A stretch of 64,000 nt of DNA from Carettochelys insculpta (GCF_033958435.1 NC_134152.1:15486001-15550000), one strand, 5' to 3'; shown: positions 11,633 to 23,235, counted from the stretch's first letter. The notes: generated by a model not told the origin, from the letters alone. Made by a program: numbers and translations.

Positions 11633-11950
11633 CAACTCTTCAATATCCGGCAGCCCCGGGACTGGGAGGTTGCCGGATAGTCAACTATTCTGGACAATAA
11701 AGAGGTGTACACCTAGCAATGCTTAACACAAAAGAAAAGCAAGATTGGATATCAAGAAACAAACAAAAATGTATGCAGAGTACTTTATTTACCAACAACA
11801 GTAGTAAACTCTAAACTTATACTGTATTTGTTGTATTTATTTTCACTATACTATACTTAGGGAAAACATAACTAAAATTTACTTATGGTTAAAATGCCAG
11901 TTATTTGAGAGTTATGGATAACAGAAGGCTGGATATGAAAGGGTTTACTG
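11633..11950 (+). mobile_element. Tigger-like (TA-targeting) MITE, copy 1
   Basis: The right end reads ggatatgaaagggtttactg followed by TA, and the left end is a degraded complement starting after TA at 11631-11632 (caactcttcaatatccgg). A second copy lies at 47,962-48,270 and shares aaaatgtatgcagagtactt and tttatggttaaaatgc. TA target sites with CAGTAAACCC-type ends suggest the Tc1/mariner-Tigger superfamily. No ORF remains. Confidence 0.68.
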
Positions 11951-11952
11951 TA

Positions 11953-12484
11953 CTTGAAAACATCTAATTAACGTCTATTGTATTTCAAGTGTCTTATGCC
12001 AAACACACACTATGAATCCCTTCACTGGGTTCAAATCCTCAAAGACTCTTCACTGCTTGGCACCTGCTGGCTACTCCTCTAAATCTGCTCACTGTTCCTA
12101 GGTTCATGCCCTGGATCCTATGAACTGGTCACTCCCTAGTCACCTGGGCATCTGTCTAAATTCCAGCCCCTCAACCGGACCACATGCATGACATCACCCT
12201 ACCATGTTCTGGCTAGCCCCTTCCAAATCTCTCTTACTAGTCATTCTCTTTACCCTTGCTTATTGTCCCCATTTTGTGCTACAATGAACCTGGGTGGTAA
12301 ACCTCTTGGGGGCAAGGAACATACTTTTACTTTAATCTGCAAACCACAATCAATGTCTATGATTCTGTAGAAATACTATGTGGTTGTGGACACTTTTAAC
12401 ACAATGAAACCTTTTGCATATGACAGCTTCCATATAAACTATGTCAAATACTTCACCATGTCGCAGAGGAAGAGTAAACTTAAT
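11953..12484. other. Unannotated intergenic DNA
   Basis: I recognise no gene or repeat in this stretch. Confidence 0.4.
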
Positions 12485-12800
12485 GGCTACAATTACACTA
12501 CAGCAATCTGTCAACAGAAATCACTGCCGTAAGAGATTTCCCGTCAAAACTTCTGTCGAGAGAGAGCAACCACACACAAAAGCCAATCAGAAGAGCGCTC
12601 TGCTCTGTCGACAGAGTGGCCCGACTGCCTGGCTGCTCTCTCAACAAAACAGGCCCCCGGAAGCACAGCAGACAGGGCAGCCCATTGTTCTGGATGTTGC
12701 TCCGTCTATCAAGAGAAGGCCCCTCAGAGCATTTACGCAGATTTTTTGTTGATAAACTGTTGACAAAACACATTTTGCGTGTGGACGTTCCACCACTTTT
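12485..12800. mobile_element. MITE derived from the Harbinger element at 36.5-40.1 kb
   Basis: The left end, ggctacaattacactacagc, and the next ~120 bases align with the reverse complement of the right end of the larger element (40,108 downward). Shared landmarks are atctgtc.a.agaa, ttccc.tcaaaacttct and gctctgtcgacag. The right end is recognisable as ttgttgataaactgttgac and a diverged gtgtggac. It has no coding capacity. The exact right limit is uncertain. Confidence 0.7.
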
Positions 12801-14249
12801 GTCAACAAAACTTGCTAGTTTAACCAATAGGTACAAGTAAGGGACAAAAGAAGTCTTCAGCCAAGACTTGAAAGAGAGGAGTCAGTGAAGCAGAGTGACA
12901 CAAACATTTGTCCACGGGGAGAAAAACACAAAGAAGAATTTCTTGCAGTGGCAAACCTGTGGATCCAATATGGCTGAGCTACTACTGCTGTGCAGGACCG
13001 TAGTCTGAAGTTCCTGGATTGAACCTAAAATTGCAACCATTAATAGTCTGAACCAGAGTGAGTAGCTTAACGTGTCCTGGATACAAAGGAAACAAGGCAA
13101 GAGCTGTATTCTCTGGAATGGCTGGACAACAATATCCTGCCAAAAGAATTATCAAATGATCACTCAGTGAGTCCTGATGTAATGCTCCCACCCTGTATTT
13201 CATTGGCTGTTTGCTGCCAGTTACTACTTTAGTGGTTGAGAGAATTGTTAAATTCCCTGGAATGTATTTAATTTAGCAGAGTGTGGATAGAATGGTGAGA
13301 GGCACGATAGCCAGATAAAAGACTAGACAGAGCTTTATGACTGTAGTTCTTTGATGAGTACTCTGCTCTCCAGTTTTGCAGCTGTGTCCTATTTGTGTAA
13401 CTGCTTGTCTTTTATTTGCCTCTGGCCTCTTTACTAATATCAGGCAACTCTGATCATAAAGCTGAACTGGAAAAGCCTTCTTACTAGGCTACAATGCTTT
13501 GCATGGATTTTCTGGGCAGTATAATGTGTGTGTATTAATCCTTTTTCTACTATGTCTGCGACTTCAGATATGTAATCCTTCGCAACATGACTTGCGTTGG
13601 CGTGGCTATGAAGAGGAGGGTAGGGGAATACTGATGTCTGTTTTAAGAAAGGAGTTTGTCATAGTGACCGAGGTGTGCAAGGGCTTACTTCTTGCCATGG
13701 CTATGTCCAGTAAACAAAGAGTCTGCAATGATTCTGTACACTGCTTCACCTTCACTGTGCAAGCCATGGTCTACACTAGTGGCTATAACCCTCAGTGGAG
13801 CCCACACCCAAAAGGTTAAAGCACTGCTGCTGACAGTGCTTTATTTATTTTCGGGCATTCTTACCAGACAGCTTTGACTTTTCATAACAAAGCAGTGATG
13901 GATTGGCTGTGGATTATTAATTGGTGATGGTGGGCATTGCTTCAGGATATTAAAAAATACTCGGGGGCTGAGGCCTTGATCCACAGAGGAACTTCGCCAT
14001 TACAACCCTGAACATCACAAGGCCTGACTTTTAAGCACCTAGAAAATGACAGGAACCAGTTCCTCTGTAGCCTTGTAATTAGGACACTCCTTGGGAAGTG
14101 GGGAAACCAAAGGGCCAGTCCTCTGCTCCAGTCACTGTGTCCTTATTTATCCACAGTGTAACAGTTGTAACAGAAAAGACGAAGGGACTATCGCCTAACC
14201 TAGTGACAGGGCAGCCTCCTGAAAGCTAAAGACACTTGTTCAAACTTGT
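12801..14249. other. Unannotated intergenic DNA
   Basis: No recognised gene or repeat was found. The longest frame (13,499-13,819, plus) has no domain signature and is likely chance. Confidence 0.4.
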
Positions 14250-14345
14250 TCAAACATCTGATGAAGTGAGTCTGTGCTCACAAAAGCTCATGCTCAAAAC
14301 TTTTCTGTTAGTCTATAAGGTGCCACAGGACCCTGCGTTGTTGTT
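14250..14345 (+). mobile_element. Penelope tail, lineage B, with hammerhead-like core
   Basis: The sequence runs from ctgatgaagtgagtctgtgc at 14258 through ctcatgctcaaaac to gtctataaggtgccacagga, the conserved tail of a second PLE tail family. Positions 14258-14264 read CTGATGA. GTGAG (14266-14270) can pair with CTCAC (14277-14281), and AAAAGC.CATGCTC follows. It is a short terminal fragment only. Confidence 0.65.
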
Positions 14346-15935
14346 CAAACTGGATCTTCCACATTCGAGGTGAAAGCTCTAAATAAAGGGCTAAAACATA
14401 TAAGGAAGGTAGATGGTTGTGGTGGCACCTTCTCCTCTTGTAGCAGTGGGATCCATCCATGCTCAGAGGGCACCTACCTCATTAGACTACAGGCAGGTAT
14501 TGGCTGCCTTGCTCCCATCTGCAGCTGGTTTGTGAGTCACTTTGAGGAATCCAGATGCCTAGACGGAGGCAGCTATGTACATGCCCAGAGACCAAAATTA
14601 GGCACCCAGGTAACTTCTAGCCTGAAAAACTTAACCACTGAGTGAGTTCTGGTGCACACAAGATGTTTCATAGATCACAGTGGAGTCAAATCTAATCTAT
14701 ATGCCTAAGCCTGTATCCACTGATACCTTCAGAAATCCACCGAGATTTAACATCTCCGGGAAAAACAAGTACATTGGTTCCCTTTAAAGAAAAATATTTG
14801 AGTGGCTTAAAAAAATAAAGAGAGATGACAGAGTGAAACTCAGGGGACTGTAGTCCAGAGTTTCCAGATACTAGGGCAACAGCTTTTCCTAGGTGTTAAG
14901 TCTGACAGTTATTACGTTGCTATGACCTGAATCCCCTGCTTCCTTATTCTGGTCCTGCTTCTAAAACGATCACCTGCCTCTACTAAAAGAGTCAGAACCT
15001 TGTTTATGCCTTCTGATAAAAGAAAGAGACCTGAGAAGTGCTGGCAGCTGCTGCTTATTTTAAATTACAGGATTTTTTTCTACTTTCCTTGCTTGTTTTC
15101 CATATTAGACATTCAGGCTGTGTCTACTCAGTGCTCTCTTTTGACCCCTGGAGTGCTAGTAGGATTACAATATCACACAGACTAAAGAGACAAAACCTGT
15201 GCAATTGAGAGGAGGGGGGATTTACAGTCAGGCTTCTTAGTGGTGACAGCACCTACTTATAGCAAATGCATTAAACCGCTGAGAAAAGACTTTGTCTGCC
15301 CGAATCAGTCAAGAGTGAAGAAAGCTCTCCTATTGGTTAACCACAGAAATCTTCAGCAAAATACAAGGGAGACAAGACATACTTTTAAAGTAAAAACTAA
15401 ACTTGGTGTACAAGGTAGGTAACATTGATTGACCCTTAGGGCCACTTTAATACATTAGAAAAACAAACAAAAAATAAGTGGTAAAACCAAAAAAAATTTA
15501 CTTCCTTGTAGGTCACTTTTACTACACTTGCAGTTTTGACAAATCAACATTAATTTAACCCAATAAAAGGAATCATGAGTCCTCTTGATTTCCCCTGACC
15601 TCCTCATCATTCTGCAGCACATAAGCAAACAATCATCCTGTACAGTAGCTTAGTCACCCAGATTACCAGGAAAAAGTGTTTTCCAGTCAAAAGCTGCAGC
15701 TTATCAAATATACTGGAGCAGGGGTGAGCAATAAAAAAACCCAGTAACCTGTCACGGTTAGTTCCTGGCTGGCCACTGCCACTATATTTACCTGAATCTC
15801 CACAGTTATTAGGAAACTACAGCTCTTGTTGGCTGCAGATCACTGTTATCAGCCAATGAGAGCGGCAGGAAATGGCATGTACTGGGACACCACTTCCCAC
15901 TGTTACCATTGGCTGTGAATGGTGATCTGCAAAAG
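14346..15935. other. Unannotated intergenic DNA
   Basis: No gene or repeat family is recognised. Short ORFs at 14,370-14,645 and 15,240-15,422 show no domain. Confidence 0.4.
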
Positions 15936-16020
15936 CAGCGAGGGGCCCTGTGGCACCTTATAGACTAACCGAAATGTATGAGCACAAGCTTTCGTGGGCA
16001 AATCTGTGACCAACGAGAGC
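15936..16020 (-). mobile_element. Penelope tail, lineage B fragment (antisense)
   Basis: Read on the minus strand, it contains ttgcccacgaaagcttgtgc followed by tcatacatttcggttagtct and ataaggtgccacagggcccc. This matches the lineage B tail at 14.25 kb and 48.9 kb. The CTGATGA half of the hammerhead-like core is lost. Confidence 0.65.
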
Positions 16021-16060
16021 TGCAATTGCCTCATATCTGCAGAGGTGCAGATAAATACAG

Positions 16061-16345
16061 AAACAAAAAGCAGTCAAGTAGCACTTTAAAGACCAGCAAA
16101 ATAGCGTATTAGGTGAGCTTTCGTGGGACAGACCCACTTCTTCAGACCATAGTCAGACCAGAACAGACTCAATATTTAAGGCACAGAGAAAATATTGAGT
16201 CTGTCCTGGTCTGGCTATGGTCTGAAGAAGTGGGTCTGTCCCCCAAAAGCTCACCTAATAAACTATTTTGCTAGTCTTTAAAGTGCTACTTGACTGCTTT
16301 TTGTTTTGATAGTGTATAGACTAGCACAGCTCCCTCTCTGTTACT
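16061..16345 (+). mobile_element. Penelope tail inserted as head-to-head palindrome
   Basis: The left arm at 16061-16176 is the reverse complement of the PLE tail and starts at aaacaaaaagcagtcaagta. A 14-base spacer follows, then the forward arm 16191-16345, ending at the PLE terminus ctccctctctgttact. The arms pair over more than 100 bases, including the hammerhead-like region. Flanks ataaatacagaa (16051-16062) and ataaatatagaa (16346-16357) form a 12-bp target duplication with one mismatch. It is non-coding. Confidence 0.87.
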
Positions 16346-16357
16346 ATAAATATAGAA

Positions 16358-17792
16358 GTGTGGGCCCAAAAGGAACAACTCTACAATCGTGGCAGACCGC
16401 ATCCAGTCCACTGGCTGGTATTTGCCCATCCCTGTTCTAGAGGTACAAGAGTCTCTGGAGCAGATTCTCAAATTTCATTTCCTGGAAACCCCCTTCCAGC
16501 AATAAAAATTACTTCACAATCCCTAAGCCTGCCCAAGCCCCACTGCCCAAGAATCAGGAATAGCGAACAGCCCAAGCTCCACCACTCTGGGTAGGGGACA
16601 ACAGCAGAAGCTGTGACTTTTATTCTAGGAGTTCTCTCTGTATGAAAGTGTGATGTATTAGCTTTAGAGAAAGCGATTCGGTTATAGAATTCAGGTGTTT
16701 GAACTCTTATTTGGCCATAATGTCTTTTTGTGGCCCCCAAACCTTAGGAGCTGGTTCCTTTTTCCCCCTCCAGCCCCTACTAGGGATCACTTTACAACAT
16801 TTCTACTAGAGAGCTTTAAATTAACAAAGGTCCGATTCTAATTTCCGTATTCCTGAATGGATGCTTACTTGGCTTTTTTTTTATTTCTGGCTAAATGTTT
16901 TATCTTTTATTTTAAAACACGGCTCATGATGGATAACGTACACACTCATTTCTTATGACAATTATCCCAGCACCTTGAGTGTTACGACTTTTCTAGTCTA
17001 TTTCTTAAACCTCTTCCATTCCTTGAGTGTTCACCTCAAGATTTTTAGGTATGTTGTCCTCAAACTATGAAATGTTGAGCTCACCCAGAAGTAGACCCTT
17101 AGAGCTTCTGGGAAGCAGAGGCAGACTAGGGGGTTGCAGGGCCCTAGCCCAGAGCAGTACTCCTTGCTCTTCCCCAGCACTCCTGCCTGGGAACTAGGGC
17201 AGGGCACAGGGCCTCCCCCTCTCTGTCCTGTGCTCCTGGCAAGGTCAGGTTATGGGGGCTTCCCTGCTCTCTGGTGGGAACGCTGGGCAGGCAGGGAGAG
17301 TGGGGCAAGCCCCCATACCCCAACCTTGCTCCCCAAGCAGGAGCACTAGAACACTAGGGTGGGAAGACAGATTGCCCAGTTTTCTGGGGGAGGGTGGAGG
17401 CAGAGGATTGGCAGGTGCCTGTCACCATGAGCCCTGTTGGCCCAGTGGCTAATCTGCCATGTTGGCGAACACTCTGTACGGATGGTTATGGTGAGTGAAA
17501 ATGTTAAAGAAATTGTAAATCATTATTAGTTTCACTTGTCTGGCTGGCATCTGTGTACAGAAATCTGTCACCAGCATGTCTAGGGGCTGGCTGAACAGCA
17601 CTGCTGGGAAAACCGAAAATCTAGGAGCCATCTTTTCTTACTCTGTGTTGTTTATAATCAAGGGAAACCAGTCAGCAAAAATGTAGCCCAAATGTTGAGG
17701 GATTTTTAGACAGATAAGCACGACACAGAAATATTTCTGTAACTTTGTTTTTATTCCAAATCTTTTTTAATGCCACATACAGTCATTCCTTT
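16358..17792. other. Unannotated intergenic DNA
   Basis: No recognised gene or repeat was found. A GC-richer patch at about 17,100-17,450 holds short open frames without domain similarity. Confidence 0.4.
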
Positions 17793-18062
17793 CATAGAAT
17801 CACAGAGCTGGAAGGGACCCCAATAGGTCATCGAGTCCAGCCCTGTCACAAGCAGGATCTACCCCAACTAAGTCATCCCAGCCATGACTATGTCAAGCCA
17901 GGACTTAAAAACCTCAAGGGATTGGAGAGTCCACCACCTCCCTAGGCAACACATTCCAGTGCTTCACCACTCTTCTAGTCAAGTAGTTTTTCCTAATATC
18001 CAACCTACTCCTCTCCTTCTGCAGCTTCATACCATTACCCCTTGTTCTGCTGTTTGCCACCC
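17793..18062 (-). mobile_element. CR1 3' end fragment
   Basis: The antisense CR1 terminus starts tcatagaatcacagagctgg and continues with the family phrases accccaataggtcatcgagt, ttcaccactcttctagtcaa and tcctaatatccaacc. Only the last ~270 bp of the LINE are present, a usual result of incomplete reverse transcription. Confidence 0.9.
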
Positions 18063-18663
18063 AAACATAGTAGCTGTGCTGCTACTGCACAAGAATTTCA
18101 AAGTGAATTGGAATAGGAACTAACTGACTTGTCCCTTATTATTCCAGTTGAGACAAATACACAGATTAAGCAAACAGAATACAGAAAATTGATTTTAAAA
18201 CTATTTAAATGTTTTTAATGAGTGATATCATATTTGTAAGAAGTAATGTCTTGGATCTGGTTCTGCAAAACCTAATGCGCACACTTTGAAAGCAACAAAA
18301 CCACTAATCATTAGGGATTTGTATTCCTTTGTCTGTAGCATCACTCCCGTGCAGTTTCAAAGTGAACAAAATGCAGTCTTTCTCCTCTCCTCCATAGTCC
18401 ATATTTTAATACCACTTTAGATTCGAAGAGCTCTAAGTCCCTTGAAAGCCTCTCCCTCACTAACAGAAGGTGATCTAATAAAAGATATTACCTCACCCAT
18501 CTTGTCTCTTTAATAGCACCTCATTTAAGGATCTCACAGTTTTAAAACAGCAGGTTAATCGTTATATACCTTGTCAAGTATATATTACTGAATCCATCAA
18601 ACAGCTGTGAAGGGAGAACTGAGGTACAAAGAGGTTATGGGATATATCGAATTTCAAGTCAAT
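18063..18663. other. Unannotated intergenic DNA
   Basis: Nothing recognisable was seen in this AT-rich interval. Confidence 0.4.
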
Positions 18664-19352
18664 GGCTGCATCTACACAACAAGATAAATTCAAATTTAAA
18701 TCAGTTAGCTCAATTTTACCAAGTGACTGTCTTCACTGCAAAGACCATTAGCTCGACTTTGGGTGCACTAATCTCAAGATTACAAAATTGCAGTTACCTG
18801 ATGAGTATAGTGTCAAGCTCGAATTCAGAAGTTCGATTAAAGGCCAGTGTGGAAGCGCCATCTCTTAAAAGTGAATTTATTAGCCTCCAGTGGAGTCTCG
18901 TATGCAACCCATAATGCCCCTCTCAGTGCTCTGCTCTGGCCGCTGCTCTCCAGTAACAGGAAGACTGTGAATTTCCAAGCAGGAGCAGTGAGCCTGTAGC
19001 TGTGGGCTCATGTTAGCGTGAGAGCCTGAAAAATGTCTCCGTCTGTCTGTCTTTCTTTCTTTGCTATTAGCACTGTGAGTGCATCTACCCATTCAAATAG
19101 CCCCTGCAGGGAGTTTGCGGCTTGCTATTTTCTTACCCTTATTTTTTAATGCGCTGCCTGGCTCCAACCCCTGACCTACCGTACCACGTGTCAAAAAGGC
19201 TGTGCTGGGGGTCGTGCTTTCATAATACACTGAGAAACTTCTTCTCAGCAGTTTCCATTGGTGTGCAAATCCTCTTCCCTCCCCTACAGGCACCACACAG
19301 TCTGGGTCTTTCTCGCGCTCAGCCACATCACGTGGGTAGCCCCCAACCCAAC
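18664..19352. mobile_element. Harbinger-like element fragment, cut by Penelope insertion
   Basis: The left end is ggctgcatctacacaacaag, a Harbinger-type terminus like those elsewhere in the window. It is followed by a fold-back-rich region with tcgaattcagaagttcgatt. The remainder to 19,352 looks like non-coding interior of the same element. The PLE begins at 19,353, and I could not find the right terminus. Confidence 0.45.
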
Positions 19353-19369
19353 CCAAACCAACCCATGCT

Positions 19370-20644
19370 GAACGCTATGCTGTCCACAGTCTCAAAAATA
19401 ACCCAGACATTATAATCAAACCAGCTGACAAAGGGGGTGTTGTTGTCATCATGAATAAGTCAGACTATGAACAGGAGGCAGCCAGACAACTCTCCAACAC
19501 CACATTTTACAAACCTCTCTCCTCTGATCCCACTTTGGAATTCCAAAGGAAATTACAACTACTACTTAAGGAACTCCCTGCTGCTACTCGAGACCTTATT
19601 AACTCAGACACACCATCTGAGCCCCATCCTGGGCTATTATATTTACTTCCCAAAATCCACAAACCTGGGAACCCTGGACAACCTATCATTTCGTGTATTG
19701 GCACCCTTACCACCAGACTATCTAGTTACGTGGACTCCCTCCTCAAACCCTATGCCACCAATACTCCCAGCTATCTCCGAGATACCACTGACTTCCTGGG
19801 GAAATTACAAAATATCAGAAAAGTTCCTGACAACACCATCCTTGCCACCATGGATGTAGAGGCTCTGTACACTAATATTCCACATGAAGATGGATTACAA
19901 GCGATCAGGAATACCATTCCTGATGTCACCAAAGACAATCTGGTGTCTGACCTCTGTAACTTTGTTCTCACCCACAATTATTTCCGATTTGGGGACAATT
20001 TATACCTCCAGATTCGTGGAACTGCTATGGGCACCCGCATGGCCCCACAATATGCTAATATATTTATGGCTGACCTGGAACAACGATTCCTCAGCTCTCG
20101 TCCCCTATTACCCCTCCTTTACTTAAGATACATGGATGGCATCTTTATGATTTGGACCCATGGTGTAGAGTCTCTAGAAGAATGTCACAGGGACTTTAAC
20201 AATCTGCACCCCATCATCAACTTATGCCTCGATTACTCCATGTGAGAGATACATTTCCTGGACACTACAGTACAAATCAAGGATGGCCTAATCAGTACCA
20301 CAGTCTACTGGAAACCCACTGATCGCTATACTTACCTACACACTTCTAGCTTCCATCCTGCACACATAACTAGATCCATTGTTTACAGTCAAGCCCTTAG
20401 GTACAATCCCATTTGCTTTGATCCTACTGACAGAGACCAAAAACTACAAGATCTTTACCAAATATTCATAAACCTGAATTACCCGCCAGGAGAAATAAAC
20501 AAACAAATTGACAGGACCAGACGAATACCCAGAGACCAGCTACTCCAAGATAGGCCCAAAAAACCCAAGAACAGAACACCATTGGTCATTACCTACAGCC
20601 CCCAACTCAAACCACTGCAACACATTATTAAAGACCTACAGCCT
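19370..20644 (+). pseudogene. Penelope reverse transcriptase, inactivated
   Basis: The frame is open from about 19,370 and includes the PLE signature KPADKGGVVVIMNKSDY (about 19,418-19,468). Next come LLYLLPKIHKPGNPGQPIIS (about 19,634-19,693) and ATMDVEALYTNIPHEDGL, which carries the first catalytic aspartate. RGTAMGTRMAPQYANIFMA follows. The catalytic box reads LRYMDGIF at about 20,123-20,146, where the family has Y.DD, so the second aspartate is glycine. A TGA at 20,243-20,245 interrupts the frame. The same frame resumes with EIHFLDTTVQIKDG and runs to a TAA at 20,645-20,647. The enzyme would copy element RNA at the target site; this one could not. Confidence 0.9.
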
Positions 20645-20647
20645 TAA

Positions 20648-21224
20648 TCAGGACGCCACACTCCAGAAGGCCCTAGGTGACAGGCCTGTTCTCTCCTACA
20701 GACAACCTCCCAACCTCATGAGGATTCTCACCAACAGCCACAGTCTATACTGCAGGAACACCAGTCCTGGGACTTTACCTTGCAACAAAGCCCCCTGCCA
20801 GCTTTGTCCACATATCTATTCTGGAGATACCATTACTGGACCTAACCAGATTAGTCACAGAATCACGGGCACAGTCTCATGTTCCTCAACTAACATCATA
20901 TATGCCATCATGTGCCAACAATGCCCAGATGCTTTGTATATTGGACAGACTTCAAACTCCCTTCGACAAAGAGTTAATGGGCACAAAGCAGACATCAAAA
21001 CAGTCCTGATCCACAAACCAGTTAGTCTACATTTTAATGGAGTGGCCCATTCTGTTAATGACTTAAGAGTTTGCGTCTTATTGAGGAAGAATTTTCACTC
21101 TGCTTTGGAAAGAGAGACAGCTGAACTCTCTTTCATATTCAAATTCAACACATTAACATATGGTTTGAACCGGGATGCAAATTTTCTGGGAGACTATAGG
21201 GGCTTTTCTGCATATTTGGCTTAA
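20648..21224 (+). pseudogene. Penelope GIY-YIG endonuclease domain
   Basis: This domain continues the PLE polyprotein in a different frame. The switch lies close to the TAA at 20,645, where a small deletion near cctacagccttaatcagg explains the shift. The frame holds the cysteine cluster CNKAPCQLC (about 20,785-20,811) and the GIY-YIG core NIIYAIMCQQCPDALYIGQT (about 20,894-20,953). A conserved arginine in SLRQR, a histidine in NGHKAD and a glutamate in LERETAEL follow. The domain nicks DNA to start integration. The residues look intact, so decay is mainly in the linked reverse transcriptase. The stop is at 21,222-21,224. Confidence 0.88.
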
Positions 21225-21509
21225 TCTAATTCTTGACTTCCCTCACCCCGCCCCCGCCCTTCTGCTCTCTGATTTGCTCACCTTGATGATTTTTTTCTGA
21301 TTTGTCAACCTTGATTACTGTTTTCGGTTCTCTATGCCTTAAATATTAAGACTGCTCTGGTATGGCTATGGTCTGAAGAAGTGGGTCTGTCCCACGAAAG
21401 CTCACCTAATAAATTATTTTGTTAGTCTTTAAAGTGCTACTTTACTTCGTTTTTGATTTGATAGTATATAGACTAACACGGCTTTCTCTCTGTTACTACT
21501 CAACCCAAC

Positions 21510-22219
21510 AACAGGATAACCTACTCACAATTCCCCACAAATACTAAAATGGCCATAGGAAACAATCTACATGTAACAACACTAAAAAACCTAGTTTATG
21601 AGTTCCTATCAGTAGATACCCAACCACAGCTTTGTAAAATCATTACAATACTTCACAGGACAGGGAAGTATCACTTAGAAACAGGATCCTGATTCATGAA
21701 ATTTGAAACAGGACTACAAATATGAACTTCCCCACAATCTAAAGGGTATCTAGTGTTCTTATTCTGGCTGTTACAGAGATTGTCTCCAGTCACAACATTC
21801 CAACTATTAAATTCACACCTTGTGTTTCAGTTTTAGGCCCATCTCCAAACATGTTTTTTTGTTAACACACCCATGGAGTAAAATTTAGTCACCTATAATA
21901 GTGACTTAAATCTTTTCCTTTCCAAAAGAAGTAGCACTGTGTCACCAAATCTTGCTGCAGTCTCCTGCCTCTGATACAGACACTTTGTGCAGCAACTCTG
22001 ATCCACACAGAAAATGAAATCAGCAATTTAAATCTCATGTGATTTCGATATTTTACATAAACTTTGATGGAGCAGTTTTCCAGAGCTACAGAAATGTAAA
22101 AAAATGAAAAGACTCTCATAAGAGCTGGGGTGACACTTTCAGAACACCTCTGGCACAAAACAGTTCCATCAAGAAGTGGAGGAAGCCTGTAAAAGCCTCT
22201 GTTTGTGGTTTGTCAGTCT
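21510..22219. other. Unannotated intergenic DNA
   Basis: This AT-rich stretch lies between two PLE insertions. No recognised gene or repeat was found. Confidence 0.4.
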
Positions 22220-22235
22220 CAGCTTGTAATAACCA

Positions 22236-22438
22236 AAACAAAAAAGCAGTCAAGTAGCACTTTAAAGACTAACAAAATAATTGATGAGGTGATCTTTCGT
22301 GGGACAGACCCACTTCTTCAGCCCATGTCCCACAAAAGCTTACCTAATAAATTATTCTGTTAGTCTTTAAAGTGCTACTTGACTGCTTTTTTGTTTTGAT
22401 AGTATATAGACTAGCACGGCTTTCTCTCTGTTACTATT
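22236..22438 (+). mobile_element. Penelope tail inserted as palindrome with perfect 16-bp target duplication
   Basis: The left arm 22,236-22,326 is the reverse complement of the PLE tail, starting aaacaaaaaagcagtcaagt. It joins the forward arm 22,327-22,438, which ends ctttctctctgttactatt. The 16-bp sequence CAGCTTGTAATAACCA is repeated without error at 22,220-22,235 and 22,439-22,454. The left arm lacks the last ~38 bases of the tail that the right arm has. Confidence 0.93.
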
Positions 22439-22452
22439 CAGCTTGTAATAAC

Positions 22453-22622
22453 CAGTGTTCCTTGAGCACTTGAGCAGCCACCCAGGTGAGATTCAAATGC
22501 TGCCCGGCAGATTAGCAAAGCGCCCACTGGTTTGTACTGGTGGTGCACATAAATACATGCTTCAGTGTGCAAAACAAAATCTGTTCTGCATCTGGATGGA
22601 AAAAATGTCAGAGGGACCCCTG
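22453..22622 (-). mobile_element. hAT-like element, second copy
   Basis: Starting at cagtgttccttgagcac, it is the reverse complement relative of 3812-4009, sharing tggtggtgcaca and a tttccatcc block. The right end, gagggacccctg, is a degraded inverted terminal repeat. The palindromic PLE inserted exactly at its left edge. Confidence 0.55.
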
Positions 22623-23235
22623 TGAAGTGAATATTATACTAGCTATTTTAGAAATGTAAAGAGGGACTGAAGTACAGTGAGTGTAGTGAAGTACAGTGAT
22701 GTGAATGCTGCAGGGCCCCTAAAGTGTGGGATATATGCCTGCCTAAGTAGGGACAGACAAAGAAACAGGCAAGGTCAGTATTATATCTTTAACAGACATC
22801 TTGTTTTCCAGACACTTGGGCTTTGTGGTGTCACTCGGTAAGTGACATCATGAGAACAGAGTTTGTGGAGCTGGATGAAAACAAGATAGTTTTGTTGCAA
22901 TCAGACAAAAATGAGAAGCATGACTAGCCTTTTGTGATCTCACTCCTCCCCATCCCGGGTCCTCATTTTTAGCATCTGCAAAACTAGACACAAGAACTTT
23001 TTCAAGTCAGAAGCCATAGCATGTAACCACAGGCACTTCCCTTCCCAGCTGACACTTTATGCCAGAGGGGCTTCAACACATTAAAGCTACAGCCGACTTT
23101 ATGCTCAGATGGGTTTTAGCCATTCCTTCTTTGGCTGCCTGTAACAAAGCCTCCTGCCCCCTCTCTCCTCCAAGGAGTCCTGCCCCATAGCATCTCTCCC
23201 CTGTTAGTAGCCCTAAGCAGCTTCATCACCCCATC
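22623..23235. other. Unannotated intergenic DNA
   Basis: No recognised feature was found, apart from a short duplicated phrase around gtgaagtacagtga at 22,670-22,700. Confidence 0.4.

Larger units (their letters stand above)
19353..21500 (+). mobile_element. Penelope-like retroelement, nearly full coding region, defective
   Basis: The element contains reverse transcriptase followed by a GIY-YIG endonuclease in the usual PLE order, then a 270-bp 3' tail that is dispersed many times in the window. It is 5'-truncated. The 3' end is ctctctgttactact. A 9-bp direct repeat, caacccaac, occurs at 19,344-19,352 and 21,501-21,509 and is a likely target duplication. Two reading-frame lesions make the copy inactive. 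PLEs move by reverse transcription primed at a nick made by the GIY-YIG enzyme. Confidence 0.9.

Noticed and set aside
19467..20126. ORFs in other frames over the Penelope RT
   Set aside because: They are shadows of the RT frame, without motifs of their own.
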